Origin: Typhlomys cinereus
Lineage: Eukaryota; Chordata; Mammalia; Rodentia; Platacanthomyidae
DNA length: 64,000 nt
NCBI GenBank assembly: GCA_023101885.1
Contig: JALPQD010000088.1
Span: 4,003,501 to 4,067,500, forward strand
Reading direction: 5' to 3'
The position numbers and the translations under genes are program-made. Positions 24,331-37,675 of the stretch are shown one piece after another. The notes beneath the pieces are model-generated. The model did not search any database. It was not told where the DNA came from and was given only the letters and a program-made list of their open reading frames with translations. Position 1 is the stretch's first letter, and every line of letters starts with the position of its first letter.

Positions 24331-25059
24331 GTTTTACATTAAGTAGCCTCATTGCAACATAATTAACACATTATAAATTGACTAGTATAAAATAATCATT
24401 CAGAGCTATCATATAATTTGAGAATTCCCAAAACATGTTATCTTTAAAGGCTCAGGGGCCTTTTCAGAAAAGGAGAAAGAATGTGAGAAAGAAAACAGAG
24501 TAAAGGTTATGAAATGCTATTTTTCAGAAACAACCCAGCCATAACAATAATAAAGCTAAGGTGGTTACTGATACTAAACCTACAGTGGACTAACAAGGCC
24601 AACGATCAGCTATGAACTGAAGTAAAATCTATGGAGTCTACAAAGTACTAATAAGCTTTCAGTCACTAGGTTCAGAGGTGAGGGGCAAACACAGGCAACT
24701 GTATTCCCACAGAAGAGCTTCCTAAGCTCCAAGAGAAGATTCCATACACAAAATGATACAACAGTTTCTAGTGGAACCCAGTGTAATCAAAACAAAGTAA
24801 AAGAGTATGAGTATGGAAGATATGAAGGGAGGGGGTCATAGTGGTAGGAGTGAGGCAGAGGAAGATTGGGGAGAACACAGGGGAGAGCAAGCAGAACATT
24901 TTTATACACATATCAGTTCTTCAAGAGGAAAATTTAACAATAAAGAAAAGTTAAAAAAAAGAAAAAGCAACTAGAAAAGGAGACCAAACTAAATCCAACT
25001 TAGGCAAAATTATAGATCAGAGATAAAAGAATAGGAAAATGTAGAGAAACAAGAACTAC
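24331..25059. other. Spacer, possible old retroelement 3' end
   Basis: The purine-rich stretch near 24820-24890, followed by an A-rich end near 24935-24970, could be an old L1 3' end in plus orientation. I cannot confirm this. No gene is seen. Confidence 0.35.
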
Positions 25060-25070
25060 CTCATTTCTTT

Positions 25071-25332
25071 GTATATATAAAGTGTGTGTGTGTCTTTCAG
25101 AGTCAATATATGTCCCCATAGAGGACGAACTGTGACTTTGGGAGTTATCCTGGGTTGCTTCTACCTCTTTCTTGCTTCGTTCTGGGATTTCCCAGGCTCT
25201 TCTCACCAGAGACAGAAGTTCAGGTTGCTGCTATTCCTATCTGCCATTTTTATGTGGGACATGGAATCCGAACTCAGGACCTTCTGCTTTTGAATCAGAG
25301 TCTTAACCCCTGAGCCATCTCTCCAGCCCTCG
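25071..25332 (-). mobile_element. B2-like SINE, minus orientation, diverged
   Basis: Minus-strand head agggctggagagatggctca and B-box-like ggtcctgagttcggattcc. The body is more diverged than the copies at 11708 and 37676, with only a short GT tail at 25081-25092. It is flanked by an 11-bp repeat ctcatttcttt at 25060-25070 and 25333-25343. Confidence 0.9.
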
Positions 25333-25343
25333 CTCATTTCTTT

Positions 25344-26329
25344 TACAGATAATCATTTTTTTGAGAAGTTATACCATATTTTATTAACTATAATGGTTTA
25401 TTTCAAATTTTGGCTATTTAAAATATTTGATGATCTTAGGCTTTTGTCATCCTTTGCTGCATATATAAATTTTTAATCATGAAAAAGATGCATATTTAGA
25501 ATTAGCAGTGGACTCAAGTTTAGATGATCCCAATTTTGTTGGCAACATCTAATGCATCATAATCAGGAGCTAGTTGAATGTAGGCATTCTTCTCTCCATC
25601 AAGTCTGATTAGCATATTGACTTTGGCCAGTATCAATATCATAAACTTTCTATTTATTTAGAGGACAAAGATCTTCATACTTTTAGTCAAAATATTTTTA
25701 TATTTTTGTTCTGCCATTCTGAGATCACTAGCAAATAGAACACACAAAAGGAATACTTTAAAAAATTCATTATCAACTTAAATAACTAAAAATTTTATTC
25801 TTATTCCAGCACTGAACAAATCCATTCTTCCAAAACAAATGAAGGTCGAAACATGAGGCTATAGGAATAACTCAGCTTCCATCACAAACACAAGCAGCTA
25901 CATGGAATTGGATAGATGCTGCTGTACACAGCTTTGGAGAGATGCACAAAATGCTAGGCTCAAACCACAATGGGCACCATCATCCAGTAAGGCCCACATC
26001 CAACACCAGAATAGGCCAGCTCTCACAGGACATTGAAGACTTCCCCAATCATTGTGAAGATTCAGTTATATTCTTCTTTTACTTACAGAAAGTACTATGC
26101 AATTTTATTTATTTGGCAGACCTCAATTTAAGGGACACTTTCAACAGGGGAAGTAAAAAAAAAAAAAAAAACAACCCAGGAAACTAGGACAGAACTATGC
26201 TCTGTTTAAAAGGGCCATTAGTCAACAGCTGCAGAGAAGTTGGTGGCAAAAATCTGTATCACCCATATCCTTAAAGCAGGACAGGGTGGGATGACTACAC
26301 CACCTAACCACCGAGGTCATAAGTAGCAG
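25344..26329. other. Spacer left of the DKC1 pseudogene, unassigned
   Basis: A pure A-run at 26156-26171 follows a plus-strand stretch (about 25800-26155) that could be the 3' end of an unidentified retrocopy; I do not recognise it. A copy of ctgcagagaag at 26229-26239 recurs at 27548-27558. Confidence 0.4.
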
Positions 26330-27515
<1,186 letters not shown>

Positions 27516-27559
27516 TAAAAGCTACTTTAATAATAAATCGTGTGCAACTGCAGAGAAGA

Positions 27560-27867
27560 AATGAAAGAGGGGTTAAAGGGCTTCTCAAGATTAGTGAAAC
27601 CTGTCCTGATATAGTCTCCAATCTACCTCTTCAGAGGATTTGAACCACAAGGAAGAGGTGTATAGTGTGTTGTCCTTACACTTAGCTTATCAAAATTCTT
27701 TAGTAACAAGGGGCACTGGGATGTGTCCAAGTGAGCCACTTTGGATTCTGATTTAATAAAAAATTCTTGAGCATGTTGAATTTTGGCTACTTCGTCTTCT
27801 TCTAGTGGCTTCTGGTCCTTTTCTTTTTATGCTTCTTTGGCAAAACAATGACTTCATTGCCCACCAT
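27560..27867 (-). pseudogene. DKC1 retropseudogene, 5' part, inverted
   Basis: The minus strand from the ATG at 27867 matches the dyskerin N-terminus: [66 protein letters not shown], a stop, then IGDYIRTGF and KPFNPS. It ends about where the plus-strand part at 26330 begins. Together the two pieces cover essentially the whole dyskerin coding sequence once, but head-on. At its 5' side it joins RPL23A-derived sequence in the same orientation at about 27883. Confidence 0.9.
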
Positions 27868-27883
27868 CTTGCACTGCACCACC

Positions 27884-28234
27884 CATAGACTTTCTTTATA
27901 GCTTGGTTGATCTGGTGTTTGTTAGCTTTGACATCCACAATGAACCCAATTGTGTTGTTGTCCTCTATCTTCTTCATGGCTAATTCAGTAATTTGATGGT
28001 GACATAGTGGTCGAGCTCGTTTTTCCTGGGGGAGCGTTTCAGAGGGTATTTGGGATGCCTCCTAAGTCAGCAGATTTTTGGGGGTAATGTGTGAATCTTC
28101 TTTCTTTGTGGCTGTGGATGCCTTTTAGCACTGCTTTCTTGACTTTCAAAGCATTGCCTTTGACTTCAGTTTTGGGAGGAGCAGGTGCTTCTTCTTCTTC
28201 TTTTTTTTTTTTTTTTTTTTGCTTTCGTTGCCAT
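27884..28234 (-). pseudogene. RPL23A retropseudogene, 5' two-thirds, fused to DKC1
   Basis: RPL23A is a large-subunit ribosomal protein (uL23). From the minus-strand ATG at 28234 the reading is MATKAKK, a lysine run from an expanded A-tract (28201-28220), [29 protein letters not shown], then after damage [20 protein letters not shown] and [11 protein letters not shown]. It stops matching RPL23A after about residue 118 and continues directly into the DKC1 leader. The missing RPL23A 3' end and the lack of an A-tail between the two genes argue against two independent insertions. Confidence 0.9.
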
Positions 28235-28249
28235 CTTGGCAAAAAGCTG

Positions 28250-28611
28250 CTATATATTTTTTTCCTCCCACATTTTATTTTTTTTCCCAATTGTACAAGC
28301 TCAATAGGTAAGGTACCCCTGTCTTCTGCCTCCCTCCTCCTTTCACCAATCCCTCCTTGGACTCTCCCCCTTTTCCCCTTCCTTTCGCCCTCTTCCCTCC
28401 CTGCCCCTCTCCCACTGCCTCCCCCTTTCTCCCTCCCATCCTCTGGAGCATCCTTTTGTGTAAATGCCAAAGCTCCCTCTGAGTCCTCCACCCTAGTGAG
28501 GTGTAAGGACTCAGTGGCATATCCTGGAGTCCTTTCTTGGGCTCCCAGTTAGGGAGCCTATTATGACTGTTATTATGACTGTTAATCCCTTGCCTCTAAG
28601 GATTCTATGCT
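28250..28611 (-). mobile_element. L1 3'UTR fragment, minus orientation
   Basis: The plus strand shows an A-tail in antisense (28256-28292), the pyrimidine tract of the L1 3'UTR (28320-28440), and matching sequence down to gttaatcccttgcctctaag. It is 5'-truncated. Its A-tail side abuts the 5' end of the RPL23A copy with no visible gap. On the other side it meets the OR-flank paralogous block at about 28612. Confidence 0.88.
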
Positions 28612-29462
28612 AAGAAATAGATTTACAATTCACTGGGGTAGAGAAATAGAGTCATATCTGTGACTATCTCAGCAAAGTCCCTTCTCCAGACACATAGAAT
28701 AGCAGCCCTTGAATTCTGTGTTCAGTCAAGAGGAATTTAGTATATTGCAGACTCAATGATGCAACTTTATTTCTGCTTCCTCTCACTCACTCACTTGTCT
28801 AGTCATCTACTTACCAATTGTAGTATTTATTTATTTATTTACTTAATGATTTTCATTTATTTCATTGATTTGATGATGTTTATAGTAAAACAAGTGTGGT
28901 CACCAATAAACCATCAGAGGAGCAGATATTCAACCTCAGAATCCAGTTCCCATAATTATTTTCAATACAACTGCTCCTTGACCATGGTCATGATTTGCCT
29001 TATTGGAGTGATCAGTAATGTTATTCTATCCATCTAAGCCCAGATGAAAGAATTTCTCCTCATTATTGATGCTCAGGTCAATACTTTTAGAGCTCAATGT
29101 AACAGATAATTAGGGAGATCTCTAAAGGATGTTTCACTCTCTTAATTTCTCAATACCCATATCCACATATACAGCCCACATTCGGTAGGTATATTAGTCC
29201 TTTTGTCAGAAAACGTAACTGATATTGTGAGTACACTATCCATATTACTATCATACCTATTTCTTATTTCTTAGGTATGGATATAAGTTTTGAATTCTTG
29301 TCTTGCATGTCTACAAACTCTTAAATTCAGGGACTAAATAGATTTTTGATGCTCTCTGTTGGAACTCTTTAAACCTCAGTTCAAAGAAGAGGCATGTCAT
29401 GAATTATTATAATATGGATATTTATATTTAACCAAAATTATATCAAACAAAGCTATTGTAGT
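28612..29462. repeat. OR-cluster flank block, copy 1
   Basis: It aligns by eye with 40370-40600 and 49310-49870, and further on with 56600-57030. This is the 3'-side flank of the OR2 pseudogene. An open frame at 28756-29037 is not conserved in the other copies. At 29462 the paralogy stops abruptly at the L1. Confidence 0.65.
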
Positions 29463-32400
29463 TGCACTCTGGATAGTAGAGCTCTATCAGATATCTGGTT
29501 AGTGAAGATTTTCTCCCATTCTGTGAGTTGCCTTTGAGCTTGTGTTACAATCTCTTTATGTGAACAGAAGCTCTTTAATTTCACAAGATCCTAACTGTTG
29601 AGAGTTGGTAGCAGTGACTGTGCCATTGGATGTCTGTTTAGGAAATGTTGGGCTAGCCCAATCAGCTCGAGGGAGTTCCCTATCCTTTCAACTATGGTTT
29701 TTATAGTCTCTGGCCTTATATCAAGGTCCTTGATCCATTTGGAATTAAGTTTTGTACATGGTGACAAGTATGGGTCCAGCTTTAATCTTCTGCATGTGGA
29801 GATCCAGTTTTGCCAGCACCATTTGTTGAAGATGCTGTTCTTTTTCCATTGGATTTTTGGGCCCCATTGTCAAAGACCAAGTGGCTATAATTTTGTGGGC
29901 TTATATCTGGGTCTTCAATCTTTATCCATTGATCTGTGTGTCTATTTTGGAGCCAGTACCAGGCTATTTTTATAACTATGGATTTATAGTATAGACTAAG
30001 GTTTGGTATGGTGATGCCTCCAGCTGTGTTTTTGTTACTCAGGATTGTCTTTGCTATCCTGGGTCTTTTGTGCCTCCATATGAATTTTGAGATTGTTTAG
30101 TCAACGTCTTTAAAGAACTGGTTTGGGATTTTAATTGGTATAGCATTGAATTTGTATATTGCCTTTTGTAAGATGGTCATTTTTACAATGTTGATTCTGC
30201 CAATCCAGGAACATGGGAGGTCTTTCCACCTTCTGGTGTCTTCTGCAATTTCTTTCTTTAGGGTTTTAAAGTTTTCATTGTAAAGGTCTTTTACCTCCTT
30301 GGTTAGGTTTATACCAAGGTATTTCATTTTTCTAGGGGCTATAGTAAATGGGATTGTTTCTCTCAGGGCTTTTTCACTTCTTTCATTCTGGGCATATAGA
30401 AGGGCAATGATTTTTGCACATTTATTTTGTAACCTGCCACCCTGCTGAACTTCTCAATTAGTTCCAGGAGCTTCCTGGTGGAGTTTTTGGGATCACTTAG
30501 GTATAAGATCATGTCATCTGCAAATAGGGATAGCTTGACTTCTTCCCTGTTGATTTGAATCCCTCTTATGTCCCTTTCTTGTCTTATGGCTTCAGCTAAG
30601 ACTTCAAGTACAATATTGAATAGAAGTGGTAAGAGTGGACAGCCTTGTCTAGTTCCTGATCGAAGTAGGAATGCTTCCAATTGTTCCCCATTGAGCATAA
30701 TCCTTGCTGTGGGCTTGTTGTATATAGCTTTTATTATATTGATAAAGGTTCCTTCCATTCCAACTGTCTCTAGTGTTTTGATCATAAAAGGCTGTTGGAT
30801 CTTGTCAAAAGCTTTTTCTGCATCTATGGAGAGTATCATGTGGTCTTGGACTTTGGACTGATTTACATGATGGATTACATTTATTGATTTGTGTATGTTG
30901 AAGCAATCTTATGTGCGGGGGATAAAGCCTACTTGGTCCCCGTGAATGATCTTTATGATATGTTTTTGAATCTGATTTGCTAAGACTTTGTTGAGAATCT
31001 TTGCTTCTGTGTTCATCAGAGAGATCGGCCTATAGTTTTCTTTTTTAAGTGAATCTTTATTAGGTTTTGGGATTAAAACAATATTAGCTTCATAGAAGGA
31101 ATTTGGTAGTGTTCCTTCCTTTGCTATTTGATGGAACAGTTTAAGGAGTATTAGTATTATTAACTCCTTAAATGTCTGGTAGAACTCTGTGCTGAATCCA
31201 TCTGGTCCAGGACATTTTTTGGTGGGAAGATTCGAGATTACTTCTTCAATTTCCTTATATGTTATAGGACTATTTAAATAATTCACAACTTCCTGATTCA
31301 ATTTAGGTAAGTTGTGTTTACTTAGAAATTCATCCATCTCTTTTGTGTTGTCAAACTTCACAGAGTATAAGTTTTTGAAATATGACGTTATAATTCTCTG
31401 GATTTCTTGGTTATCAGTAGTGATAACTCCATGTTCATTTCTAATTTTGTTAATTTGGGTTTTCTCTCTCTTGCTTTTCGTTAATTTAGCTAGGGGTGTA
31501 TCAATCTTATTGATTATTTCAACGAACCAGCTTTTTGACTGGTTGATTTTCACTATTGTTTTCCTAATCTGGATTTCAGATATTTCCCCTTATTTTGCTA
31601 ATCTCCTCTCTTCTACTACTTTTGGGATCAGATTGCTCTAGTTTCTCTAAAGCTTTAAGCTGCATAGTTAAGTTGTTTATTTTTGATGTTTCCATTTTTT
31701 TTGATGTAGGCATTAAGAGCTATGAACTTACCTCTTAGGACAGTTTTCATTGTGTCCCAGAGATTTTGGTATGTTGTATTTTCATTATCGTTCACTTTCA
31801 GGAAATCTTGAATTTCATGTTTAATATCTTCCTGAATCCAGTTCTCATTCAGCATCATATTGTTAAGTTTCCAGGAGTTAGTGTATTTTCTCTTGTTTGT
31901 TGTGTTGTGGATGTCCAGTTTTAGGCTGTGGTGGTCTGATAGGGCACAGGTTAGAATTTCAATTTTTTTGTATATGTGTAGATTCGTTTTGTGGCCCAGT
32001 ATGTGATCTATTTTGGAGAACGTTCTGTGTGCTGCTGAGAAAAATCTGTATTCTTTGGTGCATAGATGAATAGTTCAATAGAGATCTATAAGATCCATTT
32101 CTTTAAGGGTTTGATTAAGTTCCAAAGTGTCTCTGTTAAGCTTTTGACTTGTTGATCTATCCCATGTTGAGAGGGCACTGTGAAGTCCCCAAAAATTATC
32201 ATTTGGGGGTTGATTTCTTGCTTTAGACACTGTAGGATTATCTTAACGAATGTGGAGGGGCCCATATTGGGTGCATATATGAAGTCTTCCTGGTGAATTG
32301 TACCTGTGACTAAAATGTAGTATCCATCTGTATCTCTTATGATTTTCTTTGGTTTGAAGTCCACTTTGTCCGAAAGCATAATTGCTACCCCTGCCTGTTT

Positions 32401-32607
32401 CCTGGTTCCATTAGCTTGCAAGATTTTGGACCAGCCTTTCATTTTTAGTATGTGCCTATCTTTTGTGGTGACATGAGTTTCCTGAAGGCAGTAGATTGCT
32501 GGATTGTGGTTTTTAATCCAAGTTTGTAATCTGTGTCTCTTAATTGGTGAGTTAATACCATTGACATTTAATGTTATAATGGAGAAATTATTTTTAATTC
32601 TGGACAT
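29463..32607 (-). pseudogene. L1 ORF2, C-terminally cut and frameshifted
   Basis: It begins [17 protein letters not shown], with the endonuclease Asn (N14) and the glutamate of CLQETH. It continues through FGDF and the RT block ([35 protein letters not shown] with both RT aspartates). Frame breaks occur near 32080 (endonuclease domain), 31640, 30900 and 30345. The C-terminal Cys-rich domain is missing because the element stops at 29463. Confidence 0.9.
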
Positions 32608-32639
32608 TTTTATGTTTAGTGGATTTTGTAAGCGTATTG

Positions 32640-33731
32640 TTTGATATTTATATTTTGGTGGTATTATACTTCCCTTCTGTCCTCCTGGATACGCTTGTTC
32701 TTTTCTTCAAGCTTGAGTATCATTTCTAGCATTTTTTGAAGGCCTGGTTTGGTAGACGTGTGTATCCTTTCAAGTTGTCTTTGTGCTGGAAAGTTTTTCT
32801 TTCTCCCTCAATCATGACAGATAGTTTCGCCAGGTATATCAGTCTTGGTTGGCATTTTTACTCATTTAGTACTTGAAGTACATCTCTCCAAGCTTTTCTT
32901 GCTTTTACTGTTTCCATTGAGTAATCATTTGTTATTCTAATAGGTTTACCTTTAAATGTGAGTTGCTTTTTTTTCTCGTGAAGCTCTCAGCACCTTTACT
33001 TTGTCTTGAATGTGGAGTGTTTTGACTATTATGTGCCGTGGCGATTTTCTATTTTGGTCATATCTGTTTGGAGTGCAAAATGCCTCTTGTATTTGGATAG
33101 GCCTCTCATTCTTTAGTTGTGGGAAGTTTTCATTTATGATGATTTGAAATATTTCCTCAGGTGTGGTATTTTGGCATTCTTGTTCTGGTATTCCATGAAT
33201 GCGCATGTTAGGCTTCTTCAGGGTGTCCCATATCTCTTGAATGTTCCTCTCCAGTATCTTTTTGGCTTTAACAATCTCTTCCATTGAGCTGGCTAATTCT
33301 CCCACTTTGTCTTCATGATCTGAAATTCTGTTTTCTGCTTCATTTGTTCTGCTGATAAGACTCTCTGTTGTGTTTTGGGTTGAAGATAACTTGTCTTTTA
33401 GTTCAACTTTAAACTCTGCCTGTGACTGTTTTAACTGCTCTATGCCTACTTTTGTTTCTTGAACTTTTTTTCTGAACTCCTCCAAGTGCCTGCTGTGTTC
33501 CTGTTCAAAGTGGTTGATTTGGTTGTTTAACTCTTCTCGGATTTCCTCTTTCATAGTATTAATCATGGTAATGATCATACTCTGAAAGTCGTTATGTTGG
33601 TTCTGGCTTTCTTGGCTATTTTCTGTGAATTTGTTCTGGTCGGAATCCATCATTATGGGGTCGATTCTTTCGGTGGGAGATTGGTCTTTTTGGGTTTTGT
33701 TTCTCATGGGTCTGCACTTTGACCTGGGCAT
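32640..33731 (-). pseudogene. L1 ORF1 with a frameshift
   Basis: 259 codons from MPRSKCRPMRNKTQ are open. They include the long coiled coil (NQINHFEQEHSRHLEEFRKK) and the RNA-recognition part (ERNIQEIWDTLKKPNMRIHG). An extra A in an A-run near 32965 then shifts the frame to a stop at 32952. The C-terminal nucleic-acid chaperone domain continues in another frame towards 32640. Confidence 0.9.
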
Positions 33732-34546
33732 TGTTGTTTTGTTTCTTAGGACCTTTCAGTTTCTGTGTGTTTTTGACTGAACTGATTTCGTCGTTATTAT
33801 TTATTACCTTTGCCAGTTATTACTAGTGCCTGCCTTGGGTTGGGTATATTTGTCTGTTATTGTAATTTCCTAGCTGAGGCTATTTGGCTGTTAGTACATC
33901 AGTTAAGTCAGGTTAAGGAGACAAGGGGTGAATATTAGTAAGGTAGTGCACCCTTGTGATTCCATATCTTGTTGATATGTGAGGGTGAGTGGTGTACTCC
34001 CTAGAGTTGTATATGTGTATGGAGAAATTGATCTATAGCAATTGATACTAGAAAGGATCAGTAAGGTGAAAAAAGGAGGTTTACTTATCTTTGGGCTACA
34101 TGTGAAGAATCTCTCCCACGTGATTGGGTGATTGTAGAGGACTCCAGATGAATGACCTTTGTCTCTTAGTGTTTTGCTTGAGTTTCCTTTGGACTCTATT
34201 GAATTCTGAGTAGCAGTGTGTCTTCCGTGGACCATGTGCGTAGGTCCCCGGTGGGCTGGAGAGCCAGAGGGTCTGCTGTTGATGGCAGAATTCTTCACCT
34301 GGGACCTGGGACGTGGCTTAGGGCCCACCCAAGCTCCAGGGATGGAGGAATGTGAGCAGGTCCTGTCTGGCAGAGGCGTGGGCCTTAGGAAGAAAGGGGC
34401 TGGGGACTGGAGTGGGGCCCAGGCAGGTGGAGGCCGCCTGGATGCAGCTGGCAGATGGGGGAGGGTGGGGGACTGGTTGAGGGGCTGGGCTGGGCAGACG
34501 GACTCACCTGGGGACCTGGGACCTGGAGGGGCGGGGGTCGGCGGTG
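33732..34546 (-). promoter_or_regulatory. L1 5'UTR, non-monomeric type
   Basis: About 0.8 kb. The first ~60 bp next to ORF1 match the tether in the L1s at 42665-42729 and 55849-55895. Beyond about 33790 the sequence is unrelated to their monomers and instead resembles the 5'UTR of the old L1 (23750-24319). The distal third (34230-34546) is GC-rich, with repeated ctgggacctggga-like phrases. Confidence 0.75.
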
Positions 34547-34663
34547 CTAAACTAGTTAAATTCTATGAAAAGAGAGATTTCATGTGTAAAGAAAGTGTTC
34601 AAGAAAATAGAAAACCAATATTCTTAGACATAGAGATTCTGTGACAGTTTTACCTTGCTTGAA

Positions 34664-35603
34664 TTAATTGACTAAGCCCAGTGAAGACTTTGCTTTTCCA
34701 ACAACCTTCTTGAAAGCACTCTTAACTTCCTTGTTCCTCAGGCTATATACCAGAGAGTTTAGCAGGGGGATGATCATAGTGTAGATCACAGATGCCTTTT
34801 TGTCTCTGTCCATGGAGTGGCTGGAGCTGGGCTGTAGGTACATGAAAATGATTGTCCCAAAGAAAATGGTAACAGTGGTAAGATGAGATGTACAAGTGGA
34901 GAAGGCCTTCTTCCTGCCTTCAGCTGAATGCATCCTCAGGATTGCAATAAAAACAAAAAGGTAAGAGTTCAAGATAACTAACAGAGAGAAGACATCAAAT
35001 GATGTTAATAAAAAGGTTACAATCTCATTTGTGTATATTTCAGTACAAGACAGTCAACAGTGGAGGAATGTCACAGAAAAAGTGATTAATGATATTGGAA
35101 TGGCAGAAGGAGAGATGGAAGGTGAAACCAACATAAATGGAGGATTGCAATAGTCCACTGATGTAGGAACCAGTGACCATCAGAACACACGTGGTCTTTG
35201 TTATGGTGGTGGTGTAATTAAGGGGTTTACACCCTGCTGCATGGCGGTGAAAGGCCATTGAGGCCAGGAGGAAACTTTCAATAATAACAAATGCTGCAAA
35301 GAAAAACAACTGGGCAGCACATGCATTGTAAGATATGACTTTATTGCTTGTGAGAAACCCAACCATGACCTTGGGAGTGACAGCCGAGGAGTAGACACAG
35401 TCCACGAAGGAGAGGTTACTGAGGAAGAAGTACATGGGAGTGTGGAGTTGGGAGTCCAGTAAAATCAACAGGATCATTCCAAGGTTCCCAACCAGAGTGA
35501 TTAAGTAGATGACAGTGAAGATTATAAATAAAGGAACTTGCAACCTTGGGGCATCAGTTAACCCCACAAGAATAAATTTAGTCACTTCTGAAACGTTCTG
35601 CAT
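34664..35603 (-). pseudogene. Olfactory receptor pseudogene, OR5B-like (OR2)
   Basis: The start at 35603 gives [20 protein letters not shown], then [20 protein letters not shown], the TM3 end [13 protein letters not shown], and [11 protein letters not shown] 2-bp loss near 35045, by comparison with 57820 in OR3, shifts the frame to a stop at 35040. The correct frame resumes to [36 protein letters not shown] and a stop at 34664. The DRY motif has become HRH, so it was probably impaired apart from the frameshift. It is the nearest relative of OR3 at 57431 and shares its upstream splice acceptor. Confidence 0.93.
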
Positions 35604-35635
35604 CAGATACAGTTGAGAATGATCATAAAAGATAT

Positions 35636-35637
35636 CT
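35636..35637 (-). promoter_or_regulatory. Relic 3' splice acceptor of OR2
   Basis: The minus strand reads ctcgtcttgtcctag just before the leader of the coding exon, at the same distance as in OR3 (58407-58408). Confidence 0.55.
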
Positions 35638-37661
35638 AGGACAAGACGAGTGAATAAAAAGTTTTGCTAGTTGAACACCCCTAAGAGATCTAAACTTGCA
35701 GAAAGTCTCTTCATCTAGGTTCTTCTTTCTGTGCAGTTCAGTAGACTACATGAAAGATGCTGTACCAAATGCTGTGGAGACAGAGAGTATATTCATATGA
35801 CAGTGACAGCTTTGCTGTCAGTGGTTGCCACAGGTGGTCCTTATGATAGCTTTGCTGTGCAGTTCCATCGATCAGACAGAGGATGTTCAGACAATAGATA
35901 ATGTAATGTTTATTATTTTTCCTTTAAGATCTGTATGCATCACAGTCTAACATCCATATTAACCAGTTTATCAGTGGAAAACACTATGAAGATCACATTC
36001 TATGATTTGGCCTATCACAATGATAAACTTGTCAAATGTCTTTTGCATTTCTGTTGCATATCTCTAGAGACAGTCAGCTTTTTTCTCTAATTTATGAGGG
36101 TCCATAGTCACATCTTGGCACCTACAGGAAACTGCAAGCCTATGAAACTAATCCTGCAGATTCAAAAGGAACAGTTTTCAAAAGTCAGATATATAATCTT
36201 TCCTTCTCATATACTAAGATGGTTCCTTTGCCCACCATTACACATGCATTCACATTATTTGTGCTTAAAGGGACAATAGGTACATCTCTCTTTCTTCCTA
36301 GGGACATGGAATATCACCTTATTCATAGTACATACTGTTGTATTCACCTCCACTGTGGCTCAGGTAACAGATGATTATGGCATCGTTGTTACAATACAAG
36401 AGGGTCTTTCCATGCCAGAGACACATCTGCCTCTGGAATGTTGGGCTATTCTTATTTATTTTCTAAGTAATCTTCCTATTCAAGGTAGTAAGTGATGCAG
36501 TTTTGTCTTTCAGGATAGCCAAAGAACATAATTCATCTCCTACCTCACAAGTTCATCCTGTGGATGTTCTTTGCATATAACTATGACCTCTACCATTTCT
36601 GAAACACAGTCAATGATCTTGAGAATAGAAATCTGAATGCTGCAAATGAGCATGGTAGAGTGGATAGAGGAAGATTCAGACATCTAGTAGTAGCATACTT
36701 TCTGCACATTATTTTCCAGTTTATATTATGATTTGTAAAATAAGTATGGTTCAACATTCTATTACATCTTACAATTCATACTATTACCATATGTTTTTCA
36801 AAGTAATACTTACTGTTTTCCTACAAACAGATCAGTAGGGGTAGGAGGTCCATGAATGATAAGGCATGTAAAACTTCATGTCTAGAGCATTGGCTCAAAG
36901 TTCATATCCAGGAAAGTATCATGTTGGAAAATCTCATTCCCAACTGTAGATCCTTTTTGTGTTACAGAACTTTGCTTTGTGTTCTTCCAAATATCAAGGA
37001 AGACATTGCAAGCTTTGTACTGTATCAGGCAAAGTAGTTCATGGGAGTGGATATCCTTGGAGGACCATGATCCCACATGGACCCTTTAAACTGATGTTGC
37101 CAGTGTACAGGTTAGCCTTTGCCTTTTTCCTAAGAGTATTTATGAGGGCGTAGGGGAATTGATGCTTACAGGGGAGAGAGAAGCCCAATTAACAAACCAA
37201 TTGGGCCACAGCCAAGTTAGATAATTTTTTTCAAAAAATTTCAGATAATATTTCTGCATTTCTGAAATCCAGGCTTCTTTCAAAACCTTGGAATGAACTC
37301 CATGAAATTCTTGATTCATTTTATTTTTTTAAAGAGGATGCTAGTTTTTCTAACCACCAAAGACATATGCATTTTTTGCTTATGAGCTTTTTTTTTTTTT
37401 TCAAAATCTATCAACACATGGCCAGGAGTGATATAGTTAGGTAGAGTGGTAGAGCTAGATCATAAGATAAATCTACTTTTAATTTTTAACCAACTACAAA
37501 GATATTTGTATGTCCTTTTCCATTGTGGCTCTATCTACAATCATAAGATAATGTAATTAGCCTAAACCATCCATCAACTGATGAACGGAAAATGGCAATG
37601 TAGTGCCTGTATGGAAAGAACTTTTGCAAATCAATTATTAAGAAAAATGAAATTATAAAAA
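35638..37661. repeat. OR upstream flank, segmental duplicate of 58409-60450
   Basis: It aligns by eye along its length with the sequence upstream of OR3, for example tagttgaacacccctaagag against tagttgaacaacctcatgag. The part at 36800-37200 is copy 2 of the block also seen at 15640-16020. No conserved open frame is seen, so this is duplicated noncoding flank that may include OR 5' exons. Confidence 0.7.
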
Positions 37662-37675
37662 TTTGTAAGTAAATG

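Larger units (their letters stand above)
29463..34546 (-). mobile_element. L1 with 5' end present but 3' end missing
   Basis: In minus-strand order: 5'UTR (34546-33732), ORF1 (33731 to about 32640), ORF2 from 32607 to 29463. The sequence stops inside ORF2, so roughly the last 1 kb of ORF2, the 3'UTR and the A-tail are absent. No target-site duplication was found. This is the reverse of normal L1 truncation. The 5'UTR is non-monomeric and related to that of the L1 at 17313-24319. Confidence 0.9.
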
